Source of the DNA: Bradyrhizobium sp. CB82
Lineage (GTDB): Bacteria; Pseudomonadota; Alphaproteobacteria; Rhizobiales; Xanthobacteraceae
DNA length: 64,000 nt
Direction of reading: 5' to 3'
Assembly: GCF_029714405.1 (NCBI RefSeq)
Contig: NZ_CP121650.1
Location: forward strand, 5,337,001-5,401,000
The notes beneath the pieces were generated by a model. The model searched no databases and had not been told where the DNA came from. It was given only the letters and a program-made list of their open reading frames with translations. Shown here one piece after another: positions 35,639 to 44,799 of the stretch; position 1 is the stretch's first letter, and each line of letters opens with the position of its first letter. The position numbers and the translations under genes are program-made.

Positions 35639-35950
35639 ATGCGGAATAAATTACTCGTCATGATGATTGCGGCACTGCTCGCCGGCACCTCGGTCGTTCC
35701 GACCTCCGCGCAAGTGAGCGGAAGCGGCGCAGCCGGAGGCGCAGGCGGAACCGGCTCGGGTAGTGGTGGAGCAGCTGGTACCGGCATGGGCACGGGAGCT
35801 GGCGGAACGGGGGCTGGCGGAGCCGGCACCAATGGCAACACTGGCAACACTGGTACCACCGGCAGTTCGGCAGGAGCCGGATCATCTACCTCTGCAGGCG
35901 GACCGCAACCCTCGCCTCCGAGGCGGGGCAGGTACGCGCACCCCAGATAG
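35639..35950 (+). CDS. Small exported Gly/Ser/Thr-rich protein (103 aa)
   Basis: A 103-aa protein with a clear signal peptide (MRNKLLVMMIAALLAGTSVV, cut near TSAQ). The mature part is almost entirely Gly, Ala, Ser, Thr and Asn in short repeats (GTGMGTGAGGTGAGGAGTNG), ending PSPPRRGRYAHPR. Low complexity makes the function unreadable; a surface or matrix role is possible. GGAG lies 6 bases before the ATG. Coding GC is high and periodic. Confidence 0.6.
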   Translation: MRNKLLVMMIAALLAGTSVVPTSAQVSGSGAAGGAGGTGSGSGGAAGTGMGTGAGGTGAGGAGTNGNTGNTGTTGSSAGAGSSTSAGGPQPSPPRRGRYAHPR

Positions 35951-36194
35951 CTTTCCGAAATCGGAAATAGGCATGACCGGAGGGTTCGTGGCTCAACGCC
36001 CCCAGGCAATTGCCAATTGGCCACTTACAGCCAGTGGATGGCGACCGCGTCGGGCACGATCGATGCGTGCCGCCTCAATCCCACTTACGCATTCAGGGAA
36101 TGGCAGGGAGCTCGGTGATTCCGGATTCGCGCGCGCAAACTCGCAGCAAGACCAGCGCACCGCGCCGGCAATCTAAGCGCCACGAATTCCATCA

Positions 36195-36512
36195 TCACCG
36201 GGCCGGAAGCGGCCTACCCGCGGGGGCCGGTGGGCGGGCGAAGCCTGTTGTCGTCGACTCGGCCCAGTATGGGTTGGCGATGCACATTGCCGACAGTCCC
36301 GCCGCGGACGCCTTGCACGCCTCCCAGGAGGGATAGTTGCAGTAGATCGTGCTGCTGCCACCCCACTCCCATTTCTGGAGGCAGACCGGATAACGGGCGT
36401 CGTAGCGCTGGGCCGTCGCTGGCGCAGCAGTCATGATCGCGGCCCCGGCAATAATCCCGGCAGCGAGCGCACCCATCATCACTTTCGTTCGCATCGTCAA
36501 ACTGCTGTTCAT
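36195..36512 (-). CDS. DUF3551-type small secreted protein
   Basis: A 105-aa protein with an N-terminal signal sequence (TKVMMGALAAGIIAGAAIMTAAP, then ATAQ). The Cys-rich mature part reads RYPVCLQKWEWGGSSTIYCNYPSWEACKASAAGLSAMCIANPYW, the pattern of the DUF3551 proteins numerous in Bradyrhizobium. Four Cys suggest two disulfides. Function unknown. GGAG is 9 bases before the ATG at 36512. Confidence 0.8.
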   Translation of the reverse strand: MNSSLTMRTKVMMGALAAGIIAGAAIMTAAPATAQRYDARYPVCLQKWEWGGSSTIYCNYPSWEACKASAAGLSAMCIANPYWAESTTTGFARPPAPAGRPLPAR

Positions 36513-36590
36513 GTTCGAAGACTCCAGTCCGCCTCTCCCCGAAGGGAAAGTGCCGGCCCATTCCGGACAATATAGGCCGCAACTCCCGCA

Positions 36591-36620
36591 AAGAAAAACC
36601 CCGGCGGTTGCCCGCCGGGG
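36591..36620 (-). terminator. Rho-independent terminator of the porin gene
   Basis: On the minus strand the stem CCCCGGCGG / CCGCCGGGG with a 4-base loop is followed by five Ts and C. It begins 27 bases past the porin stop. Confidence 0.9.
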
Positions 36621-36646
36621 CTCTCTGATCGGTCGAGAGATCGATC

Positions 36647-38122
36647 TTAGAAGTTGCGCTGAGCGCGGAGGAGCAGGGTGACCGAGTCCTGGTCCTTCAT
36701 CTCATACAGAGCTGCCGGCTTGGCAGCGCTCGCAAGGCCCGGGCTGGCGATGGTGCCGGAGAACTTCTGGTCCAGACGCGACCAGTTGACGTCCGCCGTG
36801 AAGGCCAGGTTCTTGACCGGGGTCCACACGGTGTTGACACCGATCACTGCGAAGTTGAAGTCCGGGTTGCAGGCGCCGGTCAAGCCGAGGAGCCCAACCA
36901 TGTTGGCGCAGATCGCGGCCTTGCCACCGGAACCGTACTGGAGCGCACCGTAGCCACCGTAGATGGCGCTCGCCCAGTTCGGGGTCCAGTTGTGGGTATA
37001 GCCACCACGGACGCCCCAGGACTTGACGGTCTCGATGCCGCTGCCGGTCACGAACACGCCGTCAGCAATGCCGGCGATCCCGAGGCTCTGGTACGCGCCA
37101 ATGCCGCTGCCGCTGTACATGAAGAAGGTCTGCGGGAACAGGCTCTGGAAGTTGTAGCGAGACGCGCCATCCGTGTAGACGGCCTGCAAGTTGATCGAGT
37201 CGCCCGGACCGGTCGGGATGTTCTTGATCGACAACGAACCCTGGATCGCCCAGCCCCACTTGTCGCCGGGGTGACCCGTCGGTTCGGTGGCGCCGTAGTA
37301 GGCAGCATGCATGTTATGCGCAGCAACCGACAACTGGGCCAGACCCCAGGCCTGGTCGACGCGGACGGCACCGACGATGTCGGGAACGCGCGTTCCACCC
37401 CAATCGTTGTTGCCGTAGACGCCGGTGATCATGTTGGCCGCGGTCGCGCCCGACAGGTTCCAGAGGTTCGAGTTGCCACCTGCCGACGTCGTTTCATCAT
37501 CCAACGCGATCGAAGCTGTGATGCCCTGACCGAAATCAGCCGTGTAAGCGACCTGGTTCACGCCGGTGACGTGGTTGGAACCACCCGGAATGGTATCGGG
37601 ACCGCCAGCCGGATAGCTCTGCCACGGAGCGTCGAAGATCGAGACCGTACGGCCGAAGGTGAAGCCAGCGAACTGGATGAACGCATGGTAGAGGCCGAGC
37701 GAGGCAGAACCGGTCGAGATCGTCGACGGGTTGCTGTTTGTGACCGAGGTCGTATCCCAGGTGAAGACCATGTCGGCGTAGGTGCGAACCACACCATACT
37801 CGGTCGCCGTGCGCGTATCGATGGTGAGGTCCATACGAGCGCGGCTGCCCCAGTAGTTGGTCAGACGGTTATTCGAACCCTGGTTTGCGCCTTGCCGGAA
37901 ACCGTAGTCGCCGCCGAGGACCCAGGCGTCGGCGCGCACGTAGCCGCCGAACTTGATGCAGGTGTCAGTGCCCGGCATGTAGTAAAATCCGGCACCGTAC
38001 AGGGAGCAGATCTTCACGTATTCGACCGCCTTGGCCTTTACGGGGAGATCGGCTGCCTGTGCTCCGCCAACGGCGATCAGACCCGCCGCTGAGCCGAGCA
38101 AAAGGCTCTTAACCAACTTCAT
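36647..38122 (-). CDS. Outer-membrane porin (Porin_2 family)
   Basis: A 491-aa alphaproteobacterial porin. The signal peptide MKLVKSLLLGSAAGLIAVGG is followed by AQAADLPVKAKAVEYVKICSLYGAGFYYMPGTDTC, the typical rhizobial porin opening with two Cys. Amphipathic strands then run to the C-terminal Phe (LLRAQRNF), the outer-membrane assembly signal. It forms a trimeric general diffusion pore. GGAGG is 7 bases before the ATG and a strong terminator follows; the long upstream region suggests regulated, abundant expression. Confidence 0.95.
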   Translation of the reverse strand: MKLVKSLLLGSAAGLIAVGGAQAADLPVKAKAVEYVKICSLYGAGFYYMPGTDTCIKFGGYVRADAWVLGGDYGFRQGANQGSNNRLTNYWGSRARMDLTIDTRTATEYGVVRTYADMVFTWDTTSVTNSNPSTISTGSASLGLYHAFIQFAGFTFGRTVSIFDAPWQSYPAGGPDTIPGGSNHVTGVNQVAYTADFGQGITASIALDDETTSAGGNSNLWNLSGATAANMITGVYGNNDWGGTRVPDIVGAVRVDQAWGLAQLSVAAHNMHAAYYGATEPTGHPGDKWGWAIQGSLSIKNIPTGPGDSINLQAVYTDGASRYNFQSLFPQTFFMYSGSGIGAYQSLGIAGIADGVFVTGSGIETVKSWGVRGGYTHNWTPNWASAIYGGYGALQYGSGGKAAICANMVGLLGLTGACNPDFNFAVIGVNTVWTPVKNLAFTADVNWSRLDQKFSGTIASPGLASAAKPAALYEMKDQDSVTLLLRAQRNF

Positions 38123-38736
38123 GTTAAACCTCCAAGTTGCTCTTCAGGGAAGGTCACTGACCGGATGGCCAATTTCCCATTCCCGCTTCAAATCACCGCT
38201 TAGTCGCTTCGCGCCTTCGGACACACCCGCATGAACGCGAGGGACTTAAGCGAACCACCTAAAACGGGACGACCTTGGGATGCCCCCCTCCGTCGCCCGA
38301 TCACAATTACCGAACGTCCCTGCACACACAACAAAAGAACGCTCCGCAACGGCCCTATAGAGCGCGTTTTCCGATGGGTGTTGCACAAATAACACGCAGA
38401 TGTGATCGCGGCGCTTCTGTAAGTATTTGTTTTCCATATTATTTTCGAAGGGGTTCCAGATGCCGTCAAATTTCCCGCCTTGAACCGGCGGCGGCGCCCG
38501 TCTCCCTTGACGCCCTAGCGACGCACTCGAATCGAAGAATCGGCAGTCGACTCGGAACGGATGCTGGATGATCTCGTCATCGCGCCGCGCACTGATTAAC
38601 GCGACGCCCATATCCCGGGCCAATCGAGCACGGAGTGCGATTTCCCGCGAGGGCGAGCCGCCGCCGGACGGACCCATCTGGACTCTATAATGTGTAAACG
38701 TGCGGGGATGGGAAGCGGCGCGCCGGGCTTCACAGC
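38123..38736. other. Upstream region of the porin gene
   Basis: About 610 bases between the porin start and tRNA-Ser with no credible coding frame. The first ~250 bases should hold the porin promoter and leader. I could not fix a -35/-10 pair with confidence. Base composition near 38300-38450 is less GC-rich than the genes around it. Confidence 0.5.
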
Positions 38737-38830
38737 TGGCGGAGACGGAGGGATTCGAACCCTCGATAGGCCTTTACAAGCCTATAACGGTTTAGCAAAC
38801 CGCCGCCTTCAGCCACTCGGCCACGTCTCC
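38737..38830 (-). tRNA. tRNA-Ser (anticodon GCU)
   Basis: Read on the minus strand: acceptor stem GGAGACG, GTGGCCGAGTGGCTGAAGGC as the D-arm, anticodon loop TTGCTAA (anticodon GCT), a long class II variable arm, the T-arm GGGTTCGAATCCC, and an encoded discriminator G with CCA (38737-38740). The length and variable arm are right for tRNA-Ser, decoding AGC/AGU. Confidence 0.95.
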
Positions 38831-39181
38831 GGCTTTGTCGGGTATGCCCGACCCCGCGGCGAGCCGCAAGCGGCAGAATTGCGGCTGGCGGGTTTCTTTG
38901 CACATGAAAGCTTTGACAGCGACGGCAAGCCAAGGACGGGTCGGGAACTGGCCGACGTCCGGGGCGCCGGCCGGCCGTCGTCACGCCCGCACAGCGGGTC
39001 GCCATCGCGTCAGTTGGCCGGCATCGATATTGTCGCGCGCGAAATCTCGGCACCAGCGCGGTAGTTTCGAGCCTCGAAGCGCGAGCGGGCGGCCGTTGTT
39101 CTCTCCAGCAAAGGCGACTAGAGTTTTTGCACCAGTCCGCCAAAGCACAGACCCGTCATCGGGGTCCGGAAATCCAATCAC
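38831..39181. other. Intergenic region upstream of tRNA-Ser and the TPR gene
   Basis: About 350 bases holding the tRNA promoter on the minus strand and that of the TPR glycosyltransferase on the plus strand. Some open frames cross it but none has a start signal or a plausible protein. No integrase or attachment-site duplication of the tRNA end is seen. Confidence 0.5.
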
Positions 39182-41191
39182 ATGTCGCAGCAAAGCCGCA
39201 ACAAGGGAGCTTCGGCCCCCTCCTCACTCCGTCCGTCGGCTATTCTGGACCAGGCAATTGCGGCGCACCGTTCGGGCAATCTGTCGGATGCAGAGCGGGT
39301 CTACACGACCATCCTGAGGGGAAGCAGAACGCATCCCGTCGCGCTCCATATGCTGGGGCTGTTGCACGCCCAGCGCGGCAATTTCGCGGACGCCGAGCCA
39401 TTGCTCAAGAAGGCTGCCCGCGTCGACTCCGGCAATCCCGACGTTCTTTTCAACTATGCCAACGTGCTGCGTGCACTTGACAAGACAGACGATGCGCTCG
39501 CCTGGCTTGCGAAAGCGATTGCGCTGTCGCCGAACTTCGCCGATGCGCATCTCAATCGCGGAGCGATCCTGATCGCACGGCGGGAGCTTCACGGCGCCAT
39601 CGCGGAATTTGATCGCGCCATTGCGATCGCGCCATCGAGCGCAGCGTTCGCAAACCGAGGCAGTGCGTTCCAGCAGCTGGGTCAGCTCATTGAAGCGCAT
39701 GACAGCTACCAACGTGCCGTCGAGCTTGCACCGTCGAATCCACAGTACCATTTCGTCTTGTCCGAGGTCCTTACCCAAATGGGCCGAGACGACCAAGCAA
39801 TCGGGGCGCTCGAAAGAACGGTCGCACTGGATAAGGCCTTTCCGTTCGCGTTGAGCAAGCTCGTTGCTTTCAGGCAGAAACGCGCCGACTGGCGCAGTTT
39901 TGGGCGTGAACAGGCCGCCCTGGACGAGGCCGTCGAATCCGGCGTGGCCGTCGACCCCTTCACCTTCTTTCATGCCTCGTCGTCTCCCGCACGCCAGTTG
40001 ACCTGCGTGAAGACATATGTCGCCGAGGTCGCCCCGGAACGAGGTGTCGCGGTACCCACAACGACGTCACCGGTTTCCCGGTTGCGGGTCGCGTACCTGT
40101 CTGCCGATTTTCGCAGTCACGCCACCGCGCATTTGACGGCCGGACTTTTCGAGGAGCACGACCGCGAGCGCTTCGACGTCAGCGCCATCTCCTACGGACC
40201 GGATGACCGCAGCGAGATGCGCAACCGCCTGAAGGCAGCATTCGAACGCTTTGAAGACGTCAGCCATCTTACCGACGAGGACGTGGTCAAGCTGATACGG
40301 CAGCTCGACATTGACGTCCTCGTCGATCTGGGAGGCTTCACCGCCGGCGCGCGGCCGAAAATCCTTGCGCACCGGGCGGCTCCCATCCAGGTCAACTATC
40401 TCGGGTTTCCCGGCACGATGGGCGCGTCATACATCGACTACGTCATGGCCGACCGGATCGTCATCCCCGAAGAAGAGCAGAAGCATTACGCCGAGAAGGT
40501 GATTTATCTCCCCGACAGCTATCAGGTGACCGACGCGAGGCGACCGCCCCTGCCAAATGTACCTGCTAGGAGCGCGGTCGGACTGGCGGACGACGCATTC
40601 GTCTACTGCGCGTTCAACAGAACGTCGAAGATCACGCCCCTAATGTTCGATGTCTGGATGAGGCTGCTGACCAGGACCGCCGGCAGCGTCCTTTGGCTGC
40701 TTGATGGGGACCCGATCGCCGGGGAGAACCTGAGGCGTGAAGCCGTTGCGCGCGGCATCGCCGCCGAGAGGATCGTGTTCGCACCACACGTCCCTGCCGA
40801 TGAACACTTGGCGCGTCACCAGCTCGCCGATCTGTTCCTGGACACACAGCCCTACAATGCCCATACCGCGGCCAGCGACGCCCTTTGGGCTGGCTTGCCG
40901 GTTCTGACCTGCCTCGGCACCGCCTTTGCGGGACGTGTTGCAGCCAGTCTCCTGAATGCTGTCGGCCTTCCTGAGCTGGTGACGCGATCGTTGGACGAAT
41001 ATGAGGGTTTGGCGCTTCGGATCGCGCACGATTCCGAACTTCGAACCGCCCTCAAGCGCAAGCTGGCGATGCATCGGTCCACCTGGCCTCTCTTCGATAC
41101 TGTCGGCATGACGCGACACATCGAAAAGGCCCTCAATGAAATGTGGCGCCGTCATTGCGCCGGCGAAGCGCCGGCCTCGTTTGCCGTCTAA
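39182..41191 (+). CDS. TPR protein with O-GlcNAc-transferase-like (SPINDLY/GT41) domain
   Basis: A 669-aa protein. Residues ~20-260 hold tandem TPRs (for example ALHMLGLLHAQRGNFADAEPL). Residues ~295-655 form the GT41 catalytic region with RVAYLSADFRSHATAHLTAGLFEEHD, IDVLVDLGGFTAGARPKILAHRAAPIQVNYLGFPGTMG and the LFLDTQPYNAHTAASDALWAGLPVLT motif near the C-terminus. Bacterial members glycosylate proteins or envelope components; the target is unknown. No signal peptide, so cytosolic. Confidence 0.9.
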   Translation: MSQQSRNKGASAPSSLRPSAILDQAIAAHRSGNLSDAERVYTTILRGSRTHPVALHMLGLLHAQRGNFADAEPLLKKAARVDSGNPDVLFNYANVLRALDKTDDALAWLAKAIALSPNFADAHLNRGAILIARRELHGAIAEFDRAIAIAPSSAAFANRGSAFQQLGQLIEAHDSYQRAVELAPSNPQYHFVLSEVLTQMGRDDQAIGALERTVALDKAFPFALSKLVAFRQKRADWRSFGREQAALDEAVESGVAVDPFTFFHASSSPARQLTCVKTYVAEVAPERGVAVPTTTSPVSRLRVAYLSADFRSHATAHLTAGLFEEHDRERFDVSAISYGPDDRSEMRNRLKAAFERFEDVSHLTDEDVVKLIRQLDIDVLVDLGGFTAGARPKILAHRAAPIQVNYLGFPGTMGASYIDYVMADRIVIPEEEQKHYAEKVIYLPDSYQVTDARRPPLPNVPARSAVGLADDAFVYCAFNRTSKITPLMFDVWMRLLTRTAGSVLWLLDGDPIAGENLRREAVARGIAAERIVFAPHVPADEHLARHQLADLFLDTQPYNAHTAASDALWAGLPVLTCLGTAFAGRVAASLLNAVGLPELVTRSLDEYEGLALRIAHDSELRTALKRKLAMHRSTWPLFDTVGMTRHIEKALNEMWRRHCAGEAPASFAV

Positions 41192-41265
41192 ATCTCATCA
41201 TGAGGTCGCCTTGGCGCATCGCACCGATCGGTCCAGGTTCGGTTCCCGACGGCGGAGTGAACCGC

Positions 41266-41532
41266 TCAGTGCGCGGTAGCCCAGGCCCTCGCCTCGCGCT
41301 GCGCGGCGGCGATCTCGGCATCCGACATCTGCCCGGCGACTTCCTGGCGGAGCGCGATGGCGTCCTTGCGGCCCTTCAGCGCCGCGAGGTTGAACCATTT
41401 GTGCGCGGCAATGAGATCAACGAGACCGGAGCGGCCGCTCGCCCAATACATGCCCCGCTCGAACAGCACGTCCGACAGCGCGCTCGCGTCGATCGGTGTC
41501 GCCGCCTCCAGATTGAAAGTCCCCTGATACAT
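41266..41532 (-). CDS. Small Sel1-repeat-like protein (88 aa)
   Basis: An 88-aa protein with one Sel1/TPR-like helical pair (FERGMYWASGRSGLVDLIAAHKWFNLAALKGRKDA) and a helical tail ending AREARAWATAH. Likely a small cytosolic adaptor; function unknown. AAAGGGGA lies just before the ATG. Convergent with the TPR glycosyltransferase. Confidence 0.72.
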   Translation of the reverse strand: MYQGTFNLEAATPIDASALSDVLFERGMYWASGRSGLVDLIAAHKWFNLAALKGRKDAIALRQEVAGQMSDAEIAAAQREARAWATAH

Positions 41533-42377
41533 GTCGCATCCCCTTTATTGTCGTGCCGCCTCGTTTCCCCGAGTGCGGCTCCCGTCCAAACTGTTCAACT
41601 CGTCCCCATGCCGTTTTGCCGGCTTGTTGAGAGCGATCTTGGCGAGCAAATTTGAATGGCAGTTTAAGTAGTGCGATGAAGGGGACGTAAACGCGAGGCC
41701 ACGCGGCGCGGCTGCAAAAATGCAAGAAGTCCTCGAATCACAAGCACTTCCGCGATTCGTTGGACGAGGTTCACGGTGCCGATTTTTGCAGAGTGATAAC
41801 CATTGCGACGGGTCCGAATACGGGTGGCGTGATCCGAGCGCCCAAAACATCAGCTGTCATCGTCCGGGCTTGACCGGGCGATCCAGTACTCCGGGATGTT
41901 TGTAATTGAGCCGAGGAGCCGCGGCGTAATGGATGGCCCGAAAGCCGGGCCAGGACACCGGTGTGTGTGTGTGCGCAACGGTTACGCCCGCCTCGTCGAC
42001 AGCGCTGCCACGTCCCGGATCTACAATTGAGAGAAATGAAAACGCCGGCGAGGATCCCGGCTACTCGAACGAGGGCGTCGGCGAACACGTCAGGACCAGA
42101 TTTCATTTTTGCCGCGAGGCTACTCATGAAATTGCGGAGCCGATAAAGGCGAACCGCACCGAACGAAGAAAACTCGTTTCTTCTGCCGGACCGGACCTTA
42201 ACGAGCAAGCTCGGCAAGGTGGGACGATCCGACCGTTGACCTGATGTCTCGCCGACACCCTCTATCGCCGATCAGAGCCCGGTTGACTGAGACCTGTCCT
42301 GCCGGAGGCAAACCAGATCGCAGAAGGCGCTGATGACGTGCCGGCCGTCAGAGAGGCCGACGACTTCAAGAGCGAAG
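41533..42377. other. Gene-poor stretch with one dispersed repeat
   Basis: About 845 bases with no frame I can support as a gene. It contains the repeat listed at 41854-41958. The rest shows several shorter palindromes and no similarity I recognise. Confidence 0.5.
41854..41958. repeat. Dispersed Bradyrhizobium-type intergenic element
   Basis: Begins TGTCATCGTCCGGGCTTGAC, continues GGGCGATCCAGTACTCCG, and ends GCCGCGGCGTAATGGATGGC then CCGAAAGCCGGGCC. From general knowledge this looks like a repeat seen many times in Bradyrhizobium genomes. Internal inverted segments (GCCCGAAAGCCGGGC) suggest a structured transcript. Confidence 0.6.
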
Positions 42378-42470
42378 TTACTTCTTCTTCTTCGCGACCT
42401 TGCGGGTCTTCTTCGCAGTCTTCTTCACTGCGCTCTTCGCCTTCTTCGCCTTCTTCGCTTTCTTCGCCAT
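42378..42470 (-). CDS. Lys/Ala-rich histone-H1-like micro-protein (30 aa)
   Basis: A 30-aa peptide made almost only of Lys, Ala, Thr, Val, Arg and Ser, starting MAKKAKKAKKAKS and ending RKVAKKKK. About 60 percent of the residues are basic. GGAGGG sits 5 bases before the ATG, so translation is likely. Peptides like this, resembling the tail of histone H1, are found in several copies in Bradyrhizobium and presumably bind DNA or RNA. Too short for most gene callers. Confidence 0.7.
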   Translation of the reverse strand: MAKKAKKAKKAKSAVKKTAKKTRKVAKKKK

Positions 42471-42990
42471 GTTGCCCTCCGATGTGAGATGGCTTAATCG
42501 CTGCGTGCATTCGGGGATCGAATGCACTTCATCCCGAATACACCAACACGGCGAAAAAAACATCTTCTCGCTTAAGGAAGTGTTGACGCAGCAAAGCGCG
42601 CAAGTACTCCGCGCTTCGCGCACGCGCTCGACGAGTCGTTCGATCGTCTATGCAAAAAGTGCCTGCCGCATCGACGCGGGCGAAAGCATCGGTTGCAAGA
42701 AAACCCTATGCTGCAAGCGCATTCCGCATTCCCACGTTGCGCGCGATCGACGCGCCGTCGCGCGTTGCGTCTGGTTCGAAGGCGCACGAAGTGCGTTTCG
42801 CGGACTCTGAGTCGCGAATTTTGGCAACGAAAATATTTTCATGCTTAACGGCACGATCGCCCGCCGGAGCGCGCTCGAAGCCGCCGTTTTCCGCGAATCG
42901 AAGACGGCGATTCGGTTGCGCCTGGGCGGTGCGAGCGAGACGACGTTGGTGTCGCCGCGTGCGCGCGACGGATGCGCAAGAGGAGGATTA
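42471..42990. other. Unexplained region upstream of the Lys-rich peptide
   Basis: About 520 bases between the micro-protein start and the gatB hairpin. It is rich in CGCG/TCGA-type steps and short palindromes (for example around 42735-42765). Long frames cross it on the plus strand but give Arg/Ser-rich, low-information proteins; I call no gene. Confidence 0.45.
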
Positions 42991-43014
42991 CGGTGACGGC
43001 ACGCGCCGTCACCG
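42991..43014 (-). terminator. Hairpin after gatB, probable transcript end
   Basis: A perfect 10-base stem (CGGTGACGGC / GCCGTCACCG) with a 4-base loop, starting 7 bases past the gatB stop on the minus strand. No T-run follows, so it may be a stabilising or Rho-linked end. Confidence 0.6.
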
Positions 43015-43021
43015 CAAGGTG

Positions 43022-44500
43022 TCAGTTGCCGAGCTTGGACTTCAAGAGGTCGTTGACCGCTTGCGGGTTGGCCTTGCCGCCGGACGACTTCATCACCTGG
43101 CCGACGAACCAGCCGAGCGCCTGCGGCTTGTCCTTGACTTGCGCGACCTTGTCGGGATTGGCCGCGATGATGTCGTCCACCACCTTCTCGATCGCGGAGA
43201 GGTCGGTGACCTGCTTCATTCCGCGGCTCTCAACCAGCGCGCGGGGATCGCCGCCCTCCTGCCAGACGATCTCGAACAGGTCCTTGGCGATCTTTCCGCT
43301 GATCGTGCCCTCGCCGATCAGGTCGATGATCGCGGCAAGCTGCCCGGACGAGACCGGAGAGGCCGTAATATCGTGGCCTTCCTTGTTGAGACGGCCGAAC
43401 AGCTCGTTGATCACCCAGTTCGCCGCCATCTTGCCGTCGCGGGTGCGATTGGCGAGCCTGTCCAGCACGGTCTCGTAGAAGTCAGCGCTTTCGCGCTCGG
43501 CGACGAGCACGCTCGCGTCATAGGCCGAGAGGCCGAAGTCGGCGACAAAGCGCGTCTTCTTCTGATCGGGCAACTCCGGCAGCTTCGCCTTCAGCTCGTC
43601 AACGAAGCTTTGCGAGAATTCCAGCGGCAGCAGATCCGGATCGGGGAAGTAGCGATAGTCATGCGCCTCCTCCTTGGACCGCATCGAGCGCGTCTCGCCC
43701 TTGTTGGCGTCGTAGAGCCGTGTCTCCTGGTCGATCTCGCCACCGTCCTCGAGGATCTCGATCTGGCGCCGCGCCTCGTACTCGATCGCTTGTCCGATGA
43801 AGTTGATCGAGTTCATGTTCTTGATCTCGCAGCGGGTGCCGAGCGGCCCGCCGGGCTTGCGCACCGAGACGTTGACGTCGGCACGCAGATTCCCCTTCTC
43901 CATATCGCCGTCGCAGGTGCCGAGATAGCGCAGGATCGAGCGCAGCTTGGTTACATAGGCCTTGGCCTGCTCGGCGTCGCGGATGTCCGGTTTTGAGACG
44001 ATCTCCATCAGCGCCACGCCGCAGCGGTTGAGATCGACGAAGGACAGCGACGGCGACTGGTCGTGCAGTAACTTGCCGGCGTCCTGCTCCAGATGCAGCC
44101 GCTCGATGCCGACGGTGACGCTGCGGCCGCCGTCGAGCTCGACGATCACCTCGCCCTCGCCGACAACAGGCGACTTGTACTGGCTGATCTGGTAGCCCTG
44201 CGGCGAGTCCGGATAGAAATAGTTTTTGCGGTCGAACACCGAACGCAGGTTGATCTTTGCGTTCAGACCGAGCCCGGTCCGGACAGCCTGCCTGACGCAT
44301 TCCTCGTTGATGACGGGCAGCATGCCCGGCATCGCCGCGTCGACCAGAGACACATGCGTGTTCGGCTCGCCGCCGAACGCAGTCGAGGCGCCCGAGAACA
44401 GCTTTGAGTTCGACGTCACCTGGGCGTGGATCTCCATGCCGATGACCATCTCCCAGTCGCCGGTGGCGCCTTTGAGAAGCTTGTGCGTGGCCGTGCTCAT
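43022..44500 (-). CDS. gatB: Asp-tRNA(Asn)/Glu-tRNA(Gln) amidotransferase subunit B
   Basis: A 492-aa Gat[61 protein letters not shown] and [16 protein letters not shown] mark the catalytic kinase/transamidase core, with the YqeY-like tail at the end. With GatA and GatC it converts misacylated Glu-tRNA(Gln) (and Asp-tRNA(Asn)) to the correct amide. The start at 44500 overlaps the stop of the small upstream gene (ATGA). Confidence 0.97.
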   Translation of the reverse strand: MSTATHKLLKGATGDWEMVIGMEIHAQVTSNSKLFSGASTAFGGEPNTHVSLVDAAMPGMLPVINEECVRQAVRTGLGLNAKINLRSVFDRKNYFYPDSPQGYQISQYKSPVVGEGEVIVELDGGRSVTVGIERLHLEQDAGKLLHDQSPSLSFVDLNRCGVALMEIVSKPDIRDAEQAKAYVTKLRSILRYLGTCDGDMEKGNLRADVNVSVRKPGGPLGTRCEIKNMNSINFIGQAIEYEARRQIEILEDGGEIDQETRLYDANKGETRSMRSKEEAHDYRYFPDPDLLPLEFSQSFVDELKAKLPELPDQKKTRFVADFGLSAYDASVLVAERESADFYETVLDRLANRTRDGKMAANWVINELFGRLNKEGHDITASPVSSGQLAAIIDLIGEGTISGKIAKDLFEIVWQEGGDPRALVESRGMKQVTDLSAIEKVVDDIIAANPDKVAQVKDKPQALGWFVGQVMKSSGGKANPQAVNDLLKSKLGN

Positions 44501-44799
44501 GTCGTGCTCCCGAGCAGCGCGGCAGCGATCCGCTCCCACTCCGCCTGCAATGTATCCTTCGCCGCCGGTTGCCCTGCCTGACGGTACCAGTAACCGGCAT
44601 TGCCGAGATCGCCTTCGACGCGGTGCAAGTATGCGTGCACCCAGGCGGCCTCGCGGCTGCTGTCGTCCTGAACGATCTTGTGCGCCCGGTCCCAGTCGCC
44701 CTTGGCGGCCCACCACAGCCCTGCGAGCGGCGCGCTGAGCTCCGGCGCGGGCGCTGCGCCGTCGAGGCTGGCGATGTACGCCGCCATGTTCACCACCAC
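44497..44799 (-). CDS. Small conserved-position protein between gatA and gatB
   Basis: A 100-aa soluble protein (core [22 protein letters not shown] and [24 protein letters not shown]) that reads as one or two short TPR/Sel1-like helical pairs. Function unknown. Both ends overlap neighbours: its ATG lies inside the 3' end of gatA and its TGA overlaps the gatB ATG, so it is translationally embedded in the gat operon. Confidence 0.75.
   Translation of the reverse strand: MVVNMAAYIASLDGAAPAPELSAPLAGLWWAAKGDWDRAHKIVQDDSSREAAWVHAYLHRVEGDLGNAGYWYRQAGQPAAKDTLQAEWERIAAALLGSTT

Noticed and set aside
38737..39181. Genomic island at tRNA-Ser
   Set aside because: No integrase and no direct repeat of the tRNA 3' end was seen nearby; neighbours look like core genes.
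42650..43996. A 448-codon plus-strand frame running from the gene-poor region into gatB antisense
   Set aside because: Its second half is antisense gatB and the first part is Arg/Ser-rich without a start signal or domain.
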